64,000 nt of DNA from CAYJBH01 sp964369965. Lineage in GTDB: Bacteria; Bacillota; Clostridia; Oscillospirales; Ruminococcaceae. Made by a program: the position numbers and the translations under genes. The stretch is taken from the NCBI GenBank assembly GCA_964369965.1, contig CAYJGF010000004.1:62001-126000 (forward strand), in the 5' to 3' direction. Positions 34,191 through 43,399 of this stretch are shown piece after piece (positions within the stretch are counted from its first letter, which is position 1; the number at the start of each line of letters is the position of its first letter). The notes under the pieces were generated by a model. That model was not told where the DNA came from. It made no database searches and worked only from the letters and a program-made list of their open reading frames with translations.

Positions 34191-34351
34191 TCTTTGTTGC
34201 GATGGGTTTTCTTTGGTTAGTTACACGAAAGCTCACCTGAGTTTCAACCTGCTTAATCGAACGCATATAATAAGAGATGGTTGACTGTTTCTTATTCCGG
34301 ATGCGTTAATCCTAAATACACCTCGCCAGACCAATTACTTCTCTTATTATA

Positions 34352-34470
34352 CTAAAATAAGTATAGCTTATCTGCAATCTCATTTTGAGACATACCACTC
34401 ATACGTAGCTGTAAAATGTTTCTATCCTCCTCCGAGTTTGACTTTTCTCTTTGCTTACACCGGTTCAATA
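34352..34470 (-). pseudogene. Possible transposase/HTH gene remnant
   Basis: A minus-strand frame reads EEDRNILQLRMSGMSQNEIA followed by DKLYLF and a stop. This is like the start of a helix-turn-helix in IS21-type or resolvase-type proteins, without the rest. There is no start or ribosome site. Read as a decayed mobile-element fragment in the 550-bp gap; weak evidence. Confidence 0.3.
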
Positions 34471-34525
34471 TTTGACTGGTTATGTGATAACACATTTTTT
34501 GTGCTTTCAAATAAAATATGTGTGA

Positions 34526-35887
34526 TTATGACGGCGAACGGAAACTCTCATATAGATCAATCATTTTTTGAGACATTTTGTCCGTCGCATCAAAAGCATA
34601 GTATGACGGAACAAGATCCATAGTAACAGTGTACCAGATTGACATATGAGGTTCGTAACCACCCTCTCGGAGTTCTTTTTCGGTCACAAGATAACCATTA
34701 CCGCCGTTTGCATAACCGAGTGTGAATATGTTTTTTTTGTTCATGCCATATCTCTCGAGCATCATTCTCTCGATATTAAAAGAAAAAGAGGAAACCGGCT
34801 CATACGGAATGGCAAACACAATAATGTTACCCGGTAAACGTATGGTTTGAAGATTGACTGTCACATTTAGCGGTTTGCCGTCGGCGATGTAGTCAAACGA
34901 TTGTGTCATCCACTCCTTGTAAAGTTTAGCAAGCGTAATGTCCCATGCCTCGGGATTTTCGGCTTTTTGGGCATAACCCTCTATTATTTTGTATTCTGAC
35001 TCCCGTTCTGCTCTTGTGAAGTTTTGCAATGGAACTTCAAACATCACCTCCGCTACCCCTATTTTTTCCTTTTGATCAATGCTTACAAATTCTTTGTTAA
35101 GCAGTTGTTTTATGTCTGACACAAATATATTCGTGGTCCGTGCGAGACAAGCATTGTCTGTCTCGATGCTGTATCGCTTAGGGTTGATGTCACCTGGTGT
35201 GCCGTTTACAAATAAAGCTATCGCACCCGGATATGTCAACTCCATAATTTTGCAAGCCCTGCCACAGAAATCGCCTGAAATCTTAGTGTTTTTAGAGTAA
35301 AGGCAAACCGGATGACAGGAACTGCGGATTATAAACCCAAGATATTCTCCCGTATCGGTACTGCGCACTCGCAAAATTCTGAGCGATTTATCTATTATCC
35401 CGTTTTCGTCCTCGCCTATGGTATATCTTCCGTCCACCTCTTCACGACGACAAATACCTATGTCCGTAGTGCCGAGTACAATGTCAATTTCCGCTTGTTC
35501 AGTATTTTTTAGCGCTTGTAATGCCGTCTTTTCTGCCGAATAATACATTCGTTCGAAGTATCGGTCATACAGCTCTTGTCCCTCGTTCGACACCTGATGA
35601 TACCAGGGTGTTGCGTGACTGTGCGTCACGGTAAAAATCGTATTTTCCTTAGGGATATTCAAAGCCCTCGACACACGTTCACGAAACTCATCTGCCATCT
35701 TATTACTTACAAGGCATAGCTCAGCGCTTATCCAGACAAATACGTTTTCACCATCATCTACAGCAACCGCTCTGAGATACAGGTTGTCTAAATAATCATC
35801 AGAGGGACCGGGTCTGTCGGCAAATCCACCTTGAAATATTCCAAGTTCAGGTGTTACATCTATCTGTGAAAATCCCCATTTAGCCAT
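34526..35887 (-). CDS. PF04734-type neutral ceramidase-like hydrolase
   Basis: 453 residues without a signal peptide. AKWGFSQIDVTPELGIFQGG is the usual start of the neutral/alkaline ceramidase N-terminal domain, TVTHSHATPW holds the zinc-binding His pair, and FIIRSSCHPVCLYSKN and FVNGTPGDINPKR match later conserved blocks. True neutral ceramidases hydrolyse the amide of ceramide and are about 640-750 residues with a C-terminal Ig-like domain, absent here. Cytoplasmic PF04734 proteins are also found in sugar clusters with no proven substrate. ATG with AAAGGAT upstream. The GH30 gene on the same strand upstream suggests joint action. Confidence 0.8.
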   Translation of the reverse strand: MAKWGFSQIDVTPELGIFQGGFADRPGPSDDYLDNLYLRAVAVDDGENVFVWISAELCLVSNKMADEFRERVSRALNIPKENTIFTVTHSHATPWYHQVSNEGQELYDRYFERMYYSAEKTALQALKNTEQAEIDIVLGTTDIGICRREEVDGRYTIGEDENGIIDKSLRILRVRSTDTGEYLGFIIRSSCHPVCLYSKNTKISGDFCGRACKIMELTYPGAIALFVNGTPGDINPKRYSIETDNACLARTTNIFVSDIKQLLNKEFVSIDQKEKIGVAEVMFEVPLQNFTRAERESEYKIIEGYAQKAENPEAWDITLAKLYKEWMTQSFDYIADGKPLNVTVNLQTIRLPGNIIVFAIPYEPVSSFSFNIERMMLERYGMNKKNIFTLGYANGGNGYLVTEKELREGGYEPHMSIWYTVTMDLVPSYYAFDATDKMSQKMIDLYESFRSPS

Positions 35888-35935
35888 AATCTTATCCTTT
35901 CAATTTAAAATATGATAGTCACAATAAGTAAAGCC

Positions 35936-35959
35936 TACTGAATAACCCGTTATTCAGTA
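35936..35959. repeat. 24-bp palindrome upstream of the ceramidase-like gene
   Basis: TACTGAATAAC, CC, GTTATTCAGTA: perfect 11-bp arms, 49 bp before the minus-strand start. Candidate operator or transcript hairpin. Confidence 0.7.
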
Positions 35960-36052
35960 CAAACGCTTGCGTTTCTTGTAAAATTGGCTAAGAGAGGCAA
36001 TTTTACGGCTTTAATTGATGCTATCTGCTGAATTTTCGCTTTGGGCCGAAAA

Positions 36053-36102
36053 TCGAAGCGCAAGGGTTTTGTTTGAATATTGGAAAAAACCTTGCGCTTC
36101 GA
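36053..36102. repeat. 13-bp inverted repeat between GH30 and the ceramidase-like gene
   Basis: TCGAAGCGCAAGG (36053-36065) and its exact complement (36090-36102), 24 nt apart. It lies immediately 3' of the GH30 stop on the minus strand; weak T-run follows, so it may attenuate rather than end transcription. Confidence 0.65.
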
Positions 36103-36120
36103 CAACTTAAAAATAGCTTT

Positions 36121-37491
36121 TTATCGCTTGGTTAAGGTATTTTTAAGTTGTCCAGCAGGCATTAAGTAAGTTTGGACACTGTAGGCAGGTATGCGTGCGT
36201 TATAGATTTTGCCATTTAACTCAATACGAAAATTTGTATCCTTTGCACCGGCCTCATTGTTTTCCACATAGAGCACAATGCTACCATCCGGATTTTCAAA
36301 CGCTACATTTGTCAGAGCCTCGTTTGTCTGCACCGCCTTTGCACCCCGCTCTACATACCTTCCCAAATGTCCCATCATATACAGTGCAGGCGCATAATGG
36401 ACTTTGCCGTCCTTAAGGTTGTAAATAGCAAGGTCAAATGTGGCGGCATCATGAACATTGCGGCGCACTATAAAGACGCCCTCACCGGGGCCACCCTCTG
36501 AATTGAGCATGGTAATCCAATTTATAAGACAACCGGCTCGGTTGTAGAACACTTCTGCAAGCGAAGTTTGCCCATAAACTCTTTTACCGTCCGACCATGG
36601 TTTTATCTGTCCTTCCGTAAAATATTGTGGCATTTTATACTTATCATATGCTTTCCTCATTGTACTCACCTTGCCCTCATAGTGATGCCATGCCATTGCA
36701 CTGTAACAACTCTTTGCCTCATTTATCAAGGCATCGGTGTACCAAAGCATGTCATAATTATGGTCCATGCCCCAGATTTGTGTGGTAATATTGTTAGCTT
36801 TAAATAGAGGGAACAGGTGGTCTCTCACAAATTCCGCCTCCTGCTGTGGTGTATAAAGACACTGTGGCATTTTATGTGACTTTAATCCGCCATGGTCTGC
36901 CTGTGGTTCGTTTTGAATTGTAAGGGCATCTATTTTTACACCGAGTTTCGTCATGCCGACAACATAGTTTAACAAATATTTTGCAAATGCAGGATAGTAT
37001 TTTTTCAACAGAATACCACCTTTGCCAACCATGCTTTTTGTGTCCTTCATCCATTCGGGCGGACTCCAAACAGAGCCGAGCACAAAAACATTCGGATTCA
37101 CCTTTTTAATCTTGTTAATGATGGGAATAGTGTATATTTTTTCTCGTTCAAGGCTAAATGATGTCATCTGCGTGTCGTCAAACTGCACTGCAAGATTATA
37201 CCTGCCGGCTGTGAAATCCGATGAGCCTATATCGTCTCGAATTATATTTAATCCTGCACCTTTTTCCTTGTCAAACAGCAGCTCGATAAATTTATCCTGA
37301 TCTGTCGGTGCAAGTCTCATTATATTTTGACAGGTACACTCTGTCACATCGCTTCCAAGCCCTAAAAACTCCTGATGCTTTATTTCAGGATCAATTTTGA
37401 CGATTTTTATGTTGGTATCACCGTCAATTTCCAAAATTGGTTTAACTTCGCACCACTTTTGTCCGCTCTTACTGCTCTCTATTATTCTCAT
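36121..37491 (-). CDS. GH30 family glycosidase (glucosylceramidase-like)
   Basis: 456 residues, cytoplasmic. FLGLGSDVTECTCQNIMRL, SVWSPPEWMKD and LTIQNEPQADHGG (acid/base Glu) are GH30 marks; the nucleophile Glu lies in YFTEGQIKPW. The (beta/alpha)8 barrel is followed by the usual small beta-domain (ALYMMGHLGRYVERGAKAV). GH30 includes glucocerebrosidase, beta-glucosidase, beta-xylosidase and beta-fucosidase activities. MRIIESSKSG is taken as start; the ATG four codons earlier overlaps the ribosome site AAAGGA. It precedes the ceramidase-like gene on the same strand. Confidence 0.87.
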   Translation of the reverse strand: MRIIESSKSGQKWCEVKPILEIDGDTNIKIVKIDPEIKHQEFLGLGSDVTECTCQNIMRLAPTDQDKFIELLFDKEKGAGLNIIRDDIGSSDFTAGRYNLAVQFDDTQMTSFSLEREKIYTIPIINKIKKVNPNVFVLGSVWSPPEWMKDTKSMVGKGGILLKKYYPAFAKYLLNYVVGMTKLGVKIDALTIQNEPQADHGGLKSHKMPQCLYTPQQEAEFVRDHLFPLFKANNITTQIWGMDHNYDMLWYTDALINEAKSCYSAMAWHHYEGKVSTMRKAYDKYKMPQYFTEGQIKPWSDGKRVYGQTSLAEVFYNRAGCLINWITMLNSEGGPGEGVFIVRRNVHDAATFDLAIYNLKDGKVHYAPALYMMGHLGRYVERGAKAVQTNEALTNVAFENPDGSIVLYVENNEAGAKDTNFRIELNGKIYNARIPAYSVQTYLMPAGQLKNTLTKR

Positions 37492-37555
37492 TTTTATGAC
37501 CATTCCTTTCTCGATGTTTGAAAATAATTTTTAAACTTCCTCATTTTTTTACATT

Positions 37556-37626
37556 ATTGCTCCCCCAATTAAATCTTGGACAAAAGATTGGCGAGGGATT
37601 TTCCACAGTTTAGTTGGGGGAGCAAT
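37556..37626 (-). repeat. 71-bp palindromic repeat element, copy 1
   Basis: Terminal arms of 18 bp (37556-37573 and 37609-37626, beginning ATTGCTCCCCCAA, one mismatch) enclose a 35-bp core. About 90% identical, in opposite orientation, to copy 2 at 43312-43382. It lies between the divergent GH30 and GH4 genes. Size and terminal symmetry suit a small MITE or REP-like element. Confidence 0.8.
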
Positions 37627-37767
37627 ATAAGCATACCGATTGTATAACAACACTCAAATTATATTATTTTCAACACCGGTATTTATAGTACTATTTTTAC
37701 AACAAAATATAAAAATAAACTTATTTTGTTAATTATGCGTATTTTAAGGTTTTTTTAATAAATTTTC

Positions 37768-37796
37768 TTGAAATCATTGCTGAATTATAGTACAAT
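37768..37796 (+). promoter_or_regulatory. GH4 operon promoter
   Basis: TTGAAA (37768-37773), 17 bp, TACAAT (37791-37796). The rest of the 37504-37847 gap is AT-rich apart from the 71-bp repeat. Confidence 0.65.
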
Positions 37797-37847
37797 ACGG
37801 ATTAGATAAGAAACAACATTTATTATCTTTTTGAAAGGTTAAATTTT

Positions 37848-39131
37848 ATGGGGTTGAAACTTACAATAATAGGAGCCGGAAGCAGCTATTGTCCCGAGTT
37901 GGCACAGGGGTTGATTGAGCGAAGAACAAAACTGCCCTTCGACGAAATACACCTTATGGATATTGATGAAACCAAGCTTAAAGCTGTCGGCGGCTTTTTT
38001 GAAAGAATGATGAAACGCGAGGATATGAGCGTTAAGATTGTTATGACAGATGACCTTGTTGCCGCAGTTAGAGATGCTGATTTTATTATATCACAGATAA
38101 GAGTAGGCGGCATGGAGGCACGTGCCGTTGACGAAAAAATCCCGGTAAAATACGGACTTATCGGCCAGGAGACGACCGGTATCGGTGGCTTTTTCAACGC
38201 ACTGCGCTCTATTGAGGCTATGAAAGATATTGCACGCGCCATTGAACAATATGCTCCGAGCGCTTGGCTGATCAATTTTGCGAACCCTTCGGGAATATTG
38301 GCAGAATATCTTTTAAACTATACATCAGTTAAGTCAATCGGCCTTTGCAACATCCCCATAACAAGTATAGAGACATTCGCCAACATTCTCAATAAAGACA
38401 AGCGCAAAATTACCTTGGACAGCGTAGGATTAAACCATTTAAGTTGGTATACCGGAATATTTTATGAAAAACAGGAATGTTTAAAAGAACTGATAGACGG
38501 AGGTTTTGCGGGTATCCCTATGAAAAACATAGATAAAATAGAGGTTGATTTAGAATGGATTAAATCACTTAGGGCAATTCCGTCACCCTATCTTAACTAC
38601 TTTTACAATTGTGAACATGAACTTGAAAAACTAAAAAGCAAAAAAGTGTCTCGTGCAGAGGAATGTGTCAAGGTAGAAGAACAGCTGATAAACTACTATA
38701 AAAATTTCGATAATAATACAATACCGGAAATGCTTTCAAAAAGGGGTGGACACCTGTATTCTCTTGCCGCCATAGGACTGATCGACTCTTTGTACAACGG
38801 AGATGGGGAATATCATGTAATAAATGTAAAAAATGAGGGCGTGTTAGACTTTTTAAAAAGTGATGATGTTGTAGAAACAAATTGCAGAGTTTTCCGTGAC
38901 AGGGTTGAACGTGTGCCAATAACCACGGCTATAAATAGGAGTATCATAGGACTAATTCAGACAGTTAAGCAGTATGAAAAGGCGACCGTGGAGACGGCTC
39001 TTTCAGGTGACAAAGCTATGATGAAAAACACATTGTTGTGTCATCCGCTCGTCGGTGATATAAGTGTTGCACAAAAGGTAATAGACGAAATGTTGCAACT
39101 GCACAAAAACCATCTTCCCCGGTTTTTTTAA
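37848..39131 (+). CDS. GH4 family NAD- and Mn-dependent glycosidase
   Basis: 427 residues. LTIIGAGSSYCPELAQGL is the Rossmann NAD site, QETTGIGGFFNALR a GH4 signature, SIGLCNIP and VGLNHLSWY provide the metal-binding Cys and His. GH4 enzymes cleave alpha- or beta-glucosides (often 6-phosphates) or galacturonides by a redox mechanism. The following gene is a sugar kinase, so the substrate may be phosphorylated inside the cell rather than by a PTS, which is absent. GAAAGG precedes the ATG. Confidence 0.9.
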   Translation: MGLKLTIIGAGSSYCPELAQGLIERRTKLPFDEIHLMDIDETKLKAVGGFFERMMKREDMSVKIVMTDDLVAAVRDADFIISQIRVGGMEARAVDEKIPVKYGLIGQETTGIGGFFNALRSIEAMKDIARAIEQYAPSAWLINFANPSGILAEYLLNYTSVKSIGLCNIPITSIETFANILNKDKRKITLDSVGLNHLSWYTGIFYEKQECLKELIDGGFAGIPMKNIDKIEVDLEWIKSLRAIPSPYLNYFYNCEHELEKLKSKKVSRAEECVKVEEQLINYYKNFDNNTIPEMLSKRGGHLYSLAAIGLIDSLYNGDGEYHVINVKNEGVLDFLKSDDVVETNCRVFRDRVERVPITTAINRSIIGLIQTVKQYEKATVETALSGDKAMMKNTLLCHPLVGDISVAQKVIDEMLQLHKNHLPRFF

Positions 39132-39311
39132 TCGTTTATCGACAGTCATAACAAACCAATTGGAACCGGTTTAATAAGAATTAAAGGCTGAGAAAATTTA
39201 AAACTCAACTTTAGTTGGAGTGAGTCTTTGTTCCTTTCAAGCGAAATACGTTTAAATTTCGCCACTTTATAGTAAAACCGAAAAAACGCCAAGAAAGGAA
39301 TGGTCGTAAGA

Positions 39312-40232
39312 ATGTCGTATTATATAGCGGTCGATGGTGGGGGCACCAAGACAGTCTATGCCTTGCTGGATAGAACAGGTGAAGTTATCGACACCTTTAC
39401 CGGGGGCGGCACTAACCACGAAAACTTTTCAAACGAATATGATGGATTGTACTTCGCTATGTATGAGTCAATTCATGGTTTGTTGCAAAAAAATGAGGTC
39501 AACATCGATCAGATTGAAGATGCGGTGTTCGGGCTTGCGGGTGCAGATCATTCGTTTCAAGTAAAGGAGATATCGAAACGTCTTAAGATGATAGGACTCA
39601 AAACAACTTTCATCTGTAATGACGGATTTTTACCCATTAAGTCCTCCACTCCGTTTGGTGTGGGAATAGCTTATAATGCCGGTACGGGTATCTCCTGCAC
39701 GGGGATAAACGATGCACAAACGATGATGCAGATAGGCGGTCTCGGAGGGCTGACCGGAGATTATGGCGGTGGTTCTCACATTGCACAAATCGTATATCGT
39801 AGTATTTACGACGAACTTTTTTTGAACTCACATAAAACCGCCATGACGAAGCTTTATCTTGAAAAATTCAATCTGAGTAGTGTCCGGGAATTTTACAACT
39901 CGACACAACTTATGACACATTTTTCAGAGTACGCATTTAAGACCATAGACATATTTTTCGAAGCATTTGCATGTCATGACTCTGTTGCGGTAAACATTGC
40001 AAAGACGATGGCAGAGCGCTGTACATTGTTTATCAAAAGTGTGTACAGACATTTGAAATTCAATGGAATTGCAGAGGTTGTTCTCACGGGGAGCATCCAT
40101 ACAAAGGTGGCACCAAAATCGTATGTTGATATTATAAAAGGACAGCTCGGCGGTAATTATAATGTTAATGTCAACACATCCCAACCTGTGCAAGGCGCAA
40201 TAAAATGGGTAAAGGAACGTAATGGACTATAA
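39312..40232 (+). CDS. BadF/BadG-type sugar kinase (N-acetylglucosamine kinase-like)
   Basis: 306 residues. YYIAVDGGGTKTVYALLD gives the ATPase phosphate-1 loop, FGLAGADHSFQV and YNAGTGISCTGIN the later loops, and GGLTGDYGGGSHIAQ a conserved GlcNAc-kinase block. The family includes eukaryotic-type GlcNAc kinase. MSYYIAV is taken as start; an ATG four codons earlier overlaps AAAGGA. A second, distinct copy of the family lies 2 kb downstream. Overlaps the AraC gene by 11 bp. Confidence 0.86.
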   Translation: MSYYIAVDGGGTKTVYALLDRTGEVIDTFTGGGTNHENFSNEYDGLYFAMYESIHGLLQKNEVNIDQIEDAVFGLAGADHSFQVKEISKRLKMIGLKTTFICNDGFLPIKSSTPFGVGIAYNAGTGISCTGINDAQTMMQIGGLGGLTGDYGGGSHIAQIVYRSIYDELFLNSHKTAMTKLYLEKFNLSSVREFYNSTQLMTHFSEYAFKTIDIFFEAFACHDSVAVNIAKTMAERCTLFIKSVYRHLKFNGIAEVVLTGSIHTKVAPKSYVDIIKGQLGGNYNVNVNTSQPVQGAIKWVKERNGL

Positions 40233-41082
40233 AAAAGTAAAACTGTTTTTAAACTCGGAAAGCGATGCACAACTTTTGCAGGAGGAGTTTGTCTCGAGTG
40301 ATAAGAAAAAAACGGTTGGCTCGTACCGTTTAATCTATCAAATCGACGGCACGCAGAGCGTTGAGTTTGAAAACAGCGTTAAGTATTTTTTGAGCCCGGG
40401 TGATATATTGCTTATTCCGCAACAAAAGATTGTTAAAACACAGAACGTCGAACCTATGTCAAACTGCTATTTACTTTTGTTGAGTAACGAGATTATATGC
40501 GAAGCCGCCGATAGCATAAAAGCATTTTTGCACATCGATCTGTTCTATCCGAACGAGCGTATATTGCGCCTTCCCGAAAAAACTCGCAGTGCCACGGAGA
40601 ATTTGTTGAACGGTATATATAGGGAATTATCCGAGCACCAACTCGGATTTCAAGAAATGGCTCGAAAACAGGCAGAATTATTGGTGATATTGCTTTTTCG
40701 TTCTAAGGAATTTTCTATGACCTTGTCCTTCGTAAAACCTGAAAGTTCGAGTAGCAAAACGCAACTTTTGAAGGTGGTCGATTATGTTGCCAAAAATTAC
40801 AGCGACGATTTAAGTTTGGAGTTGCTCGCAAAATTGTTTTTTATAGATAAGTCCTCTATTTCAAGGTATTTCAAAGAGCTCTCCGGACAGAATTTCATCG
40901 ATTTTTTAAACCGACAACGTATTGAGGCCGCAAAGGAGTTGCTCGTTAACCATCGTAAGCTGTCGGTCATGGAGGTTGCGACAAGGGTAGGTTACAACAG
41001 TTCCACCTATTTTGAGAGAGTTTTTCGTAGGACACAAGGTTGTACACCAAAAGAGTATAAAAAAGGTCACAACAAGCATTAA
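40222..41082 (+). CDS. AraC family transcriptional regulator
   Basis: 286 residues. An N-terminal cupin-like sensor (SVEFENSVKYFLSPGDILLI) is followed by two C-terminal HTH motifs at about 185-283: LSLELLAKLFFIDKSSISRY and MEVATRVGYNSSTYFERVF, ending with TPKEYKK. It normally activates sugar genes when the effector binds the cupin. Located inside the GH4-kinase-MFS operon, it is a candidate activator of this unit and of the second importer, whose promoter has a -10 but a poor -35. Confidence 0.92.
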   Translation: MDYKKVKLFLNSESDAQLLQEEFVSSDKKKTVGSYRLIYQIDGTQSVEFENSVKYFLSPGDILLIPQQKIVKTQNVEPMSNCYLLLLSNEIICEAADSIKAFLHIDLFYPNERILRLPEKTRSATENLLNGIYRELSEHQLGFQEMARKQAELLVILLFRSKEFSMTLSFVKPESSSSKTQLLKVVDYVAKNYSDDLSLELLAKLFFIDKSSISRYFKELSGQNFIDFLNRQRIEAAKELLVNHRKLSVMEVATRVGYNSSTYFERVFRRTQGCTPKEYKKGHNKH

Positions 41083-41109
41083 AAGCAAAAACCGTTGAGG
41101 TGAAAACAG

Positions 41110-42315
41110 ATGTCACAGCGAAAACACATCGCACATTTTTTCATATTGTATTTTTTCTATATTGGCGCAGGCGCTGTCTTTTGGCCGTTTGCAAGTTTTT
41201 ATTTTATTGAAAATGGGATCACCCCATCGGAACTCGGTGCCACAATGTCTGCCGGTACCTTTGTAGCAATTTTGGGATTCAATGTGTTGGGATACGCCTG
41301 TGACAAACTTAAAAGACTGGACATCATGGTCTTAATTTTGTTTTTGTTCGCTTGCATTTTAACTTTAATCATGCAAAGCACATCGGTGCTCAGCTTGGTT
41401 ATCATAGTTTACATTGTTTACGCCTTTGTGTCCTCGCCCACCGAGAGCATCATAGATACATGGGCAATTGAATGTTACAAAAACGACAGCATGAGGAGGC
41501 ACTTCGGTCTTATCCGTTCGGGTGGCTCATTAAGCTTTGCGGTTATTGTAGTGAGTGCGGGATTTATCATAGGTAACGGAAACCATTTTGATCGCCTCCC
41601 CCTCCTTATTTATATTACTTCACTACTCGGAATAGCCTACATAATATATCTCATGCGAAATCGTAACCTTAAAAATTTTTACAGCAGCAAAACGGACAAG
41701 CAAAAAGCTTCTGTCTGGCAAGACACCAAAAAACTTTTTGGTGTAAGGGACTTTTCCGCTCTTGTTATCAAGTGTATGCTTGTGCGTATACCGATGAGTA
41801 TGATAGGTGTGTTCTCCCCCTATGTGTTTCAATCGGTAGGTGGCGGCGTTTGGGAACACGCACTTTTCTTGAATATAAGTGCTCTGCTTGAAATCCCCTT
41901 TTTTGTTCTCAATACAAGGTTGCTTGCAAAACTTAACACAAATATTCTGATTATCGTGCCACTTTTTGCATCGATTACAAAGACGCTTATATTTATTTTT
42001 GCACCTTCTGCAAATATGTTGTTGCTTGGCTCGGTGTTTTCCACCATTGAGTTTACAATGCTTTATCCGGCTCTAAGGTACGAGGTAAGCAAGACTGCTC
42101 CAAACGAATTGCGCACTACGGCGCACAGTATAATCTCCATTGTTTACTTCAGTGTTCCCACAATTATATCAGGTTATTTGGGAGGGCTGCTCGTCGAGAA
42201 AATAGGCGTGAACTATGCTTTTGTCGCCGCACTTATCGTCTTGGTGGTAATGTCCTTGTTCTTGATTATAACCACCTTCATTAAATTCAAGGCACAACAG
42301 GTCAAGTTGAATTGA
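41110..42315 (+). CDS. MFS transporter
   Basis: 401 residues with twelve predicted helices. The opening HFFILYFFYIGAGAVFWPFA and GITPSELGATMSAG match the MFS_1-like (LacY/NupG-related) group, and the loop YACDKLKRLD is the motif A region. It probably imports a sugar or exports a product of the pathway by proton coupling. It sits between the AraC regulator and the second kinase. Substrate not deducible. Confidence 0.88.
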   Translation: MSQRKHIAHFFILYFFYIGAGAVFWPFASFYFIENGITPSELGATMSAGTFVAILGFNVLGYACDKLKRLDIMVLILFLFACILTLIMQSTSVLSLVIIVYIVYAFVSSPTESIIDTWAIECYKNDSMRRHFGLIRSGGSLSFAVIVVSAGFIIGNGNHFDRLPLLIYITSLLGIAYIIYLMRNRNLKNFYSSKTDKQKASVWQDTKKLFGVRDFSALVIKCMLVRIPMSMIGVFSPYVFQSVGGGVWEHALFLNISALLEIPFFVLNTRLLAKLNTNILIIVPLFASITKTLIFIFAPSANMLLLGSVFSTIEFTMLYPALRYEVSKTAPNELRTTAHSIISIVYFSVPTIISGYLGGLLVEKIGVNYAFVAALIVLVVMSLFLIITTFIKFKAQQVKLN

Positions 42316-42377
42316 GGTGTGGATCGCTTGTACATAGATTCAAATATTCATAAATATTTAAACAGTGAGGTGACGAC

Positions 42378-43289
42378 TTGAAGTATTATGTCGGAATTGA
42401 CGGTGGAGGAACTCGTACCGCTGTTGCGGTGGCGGATGAAAACCAAAAGATTGTTTACAGGTGCCATGCCAAAACAATAAACTTTTGCGGAGTAGACTTT
42501 AATACGGCCAAGCACAATATGGACGAATTGTTTTTACAGCTCAAAAAAGCTGTGAATGTGCACTCGTTTGAACAGGTAGTTATTGGGAGTAGCAGTAACT
42601 ATGACACAGAGGAGTTGAAGCTGTTAAAACAGCTCAATGCCGGTATACCGTCACAGCACATTGTTTATCATAGCGATGCCGATGTTGCCATGCAATCTAT
42701 TGATGAGGATATCGGTGCTATCTTGATATCCGGTACCGGGAGTATGCTTCTTGGCAAGGTGGGCGAAAAAAGATTTACGGTGGGTGGCTATGGACATCTG
42801 CTTGGTGACGAGGGTTCCGCATATGATATTGCTGTACGCGGAATACAGCAGGCTTTGAGGTATCATGACGGTTGGGCGGAGCCCACCGTATTGCTTGAAA
42901 AAATGAAGGACTATTTTGCACTTAACAGTATAGACGACATAATTTACAGAATTTATATTGATGGCAACGACAAATCATACATAGCCGGGTTTTCAAAAAC
43001 ATTATCGCAAGCCGCACTTGACGGAGATAATGTTGCGTACAAAATTCTTACAAATGCGGCCGAAAGTCTCATCAGACAATATACCGCTTTACATCAAAAA
43101 TGCGGAGGTGTTATCAATGTCGTTTATCTTTATGGGAGCGTTCTGATAAAAGATAAAATTGTCAGCACTGCATTTAAAAAGTGCATGTCCGAGACACACC
43201 CTCAAATAACGGTGAAAAACCTCACAAGACCACCCGAGATAGGCGCATTGAGATTCTGCTTTAACGATTATAAAGAGGACTTGAAGTAA
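42378..43289 (+). CDS. BadF/BadG-type sugar kinase, second copy
   Basis: 303 residues starting with TTG after GTGAGGTG. YYVGIDGGGTRTAVAVAD is the phosphate-1 loop; GAILISGTGSMLLGKVG and YGHLLGDEGSAYDIAVRGIQ are closer to bacterial GlcNAc/MurNAc-type kinases than the first copy. It likely phosphorylates an amino sugar for the SIS-domain enzyme encoded nearby. Last gene before the second 71-bp repeat, which may end its transcript. Confidence 0.87.
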   Translation: MKYYVGIDGGGTRTAVAVADENQKIVYRCHAKTINFCGVDFNTAKHNMDELFLQLKKAVNVHSFEQVVIGSSSNYDTEELKLLKQLNAGIPSQHIVYHSDADVAMQSIDEDIGAILISGTGSMLLGKVGEKRFTVGGYGHLLGDEGSAYDIAVRGIQQALRYHDGWAEPTVLLEKMKDYFALNSIDDIIYRIYIDGNDKSYIAGFSKTLSQAALDGDNVAYKILTNAAESLIRQYTALHQKCGGVINVVYLYGSVLIKDKIVSTAFKKCMSETHPQITVKNLTRPPEIGALRFCFNDYKEDLK

Positions 43290-43311
43290 CAAGTTATATA
43301 GTCACTTAACT

Positions 43312-43382
43312 ATTGCTCCCTAACTAAACTGTGGAAAATCCCCGCGGCAATCTTTTGTCCAAGATTTAATTGGGTGAACAAT
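43312..43382 (+). repeat. 71-bp palindromic repeat element, copy 2
   Basis: Same element as at 37556-37626 but inverted; it begins ATTGCTCCC and ends TGAACAAT, and contains the shared core CTGTGGAAAATCCC and TCTTTTGTCCAAGATTTAAT. It lies between the converging kinase and ROK genes, so it may serve as their terminator hairpin. Confidence 0.8.
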
Positions 43383-43399
43383 AAAAAAACGCAAAGAGA

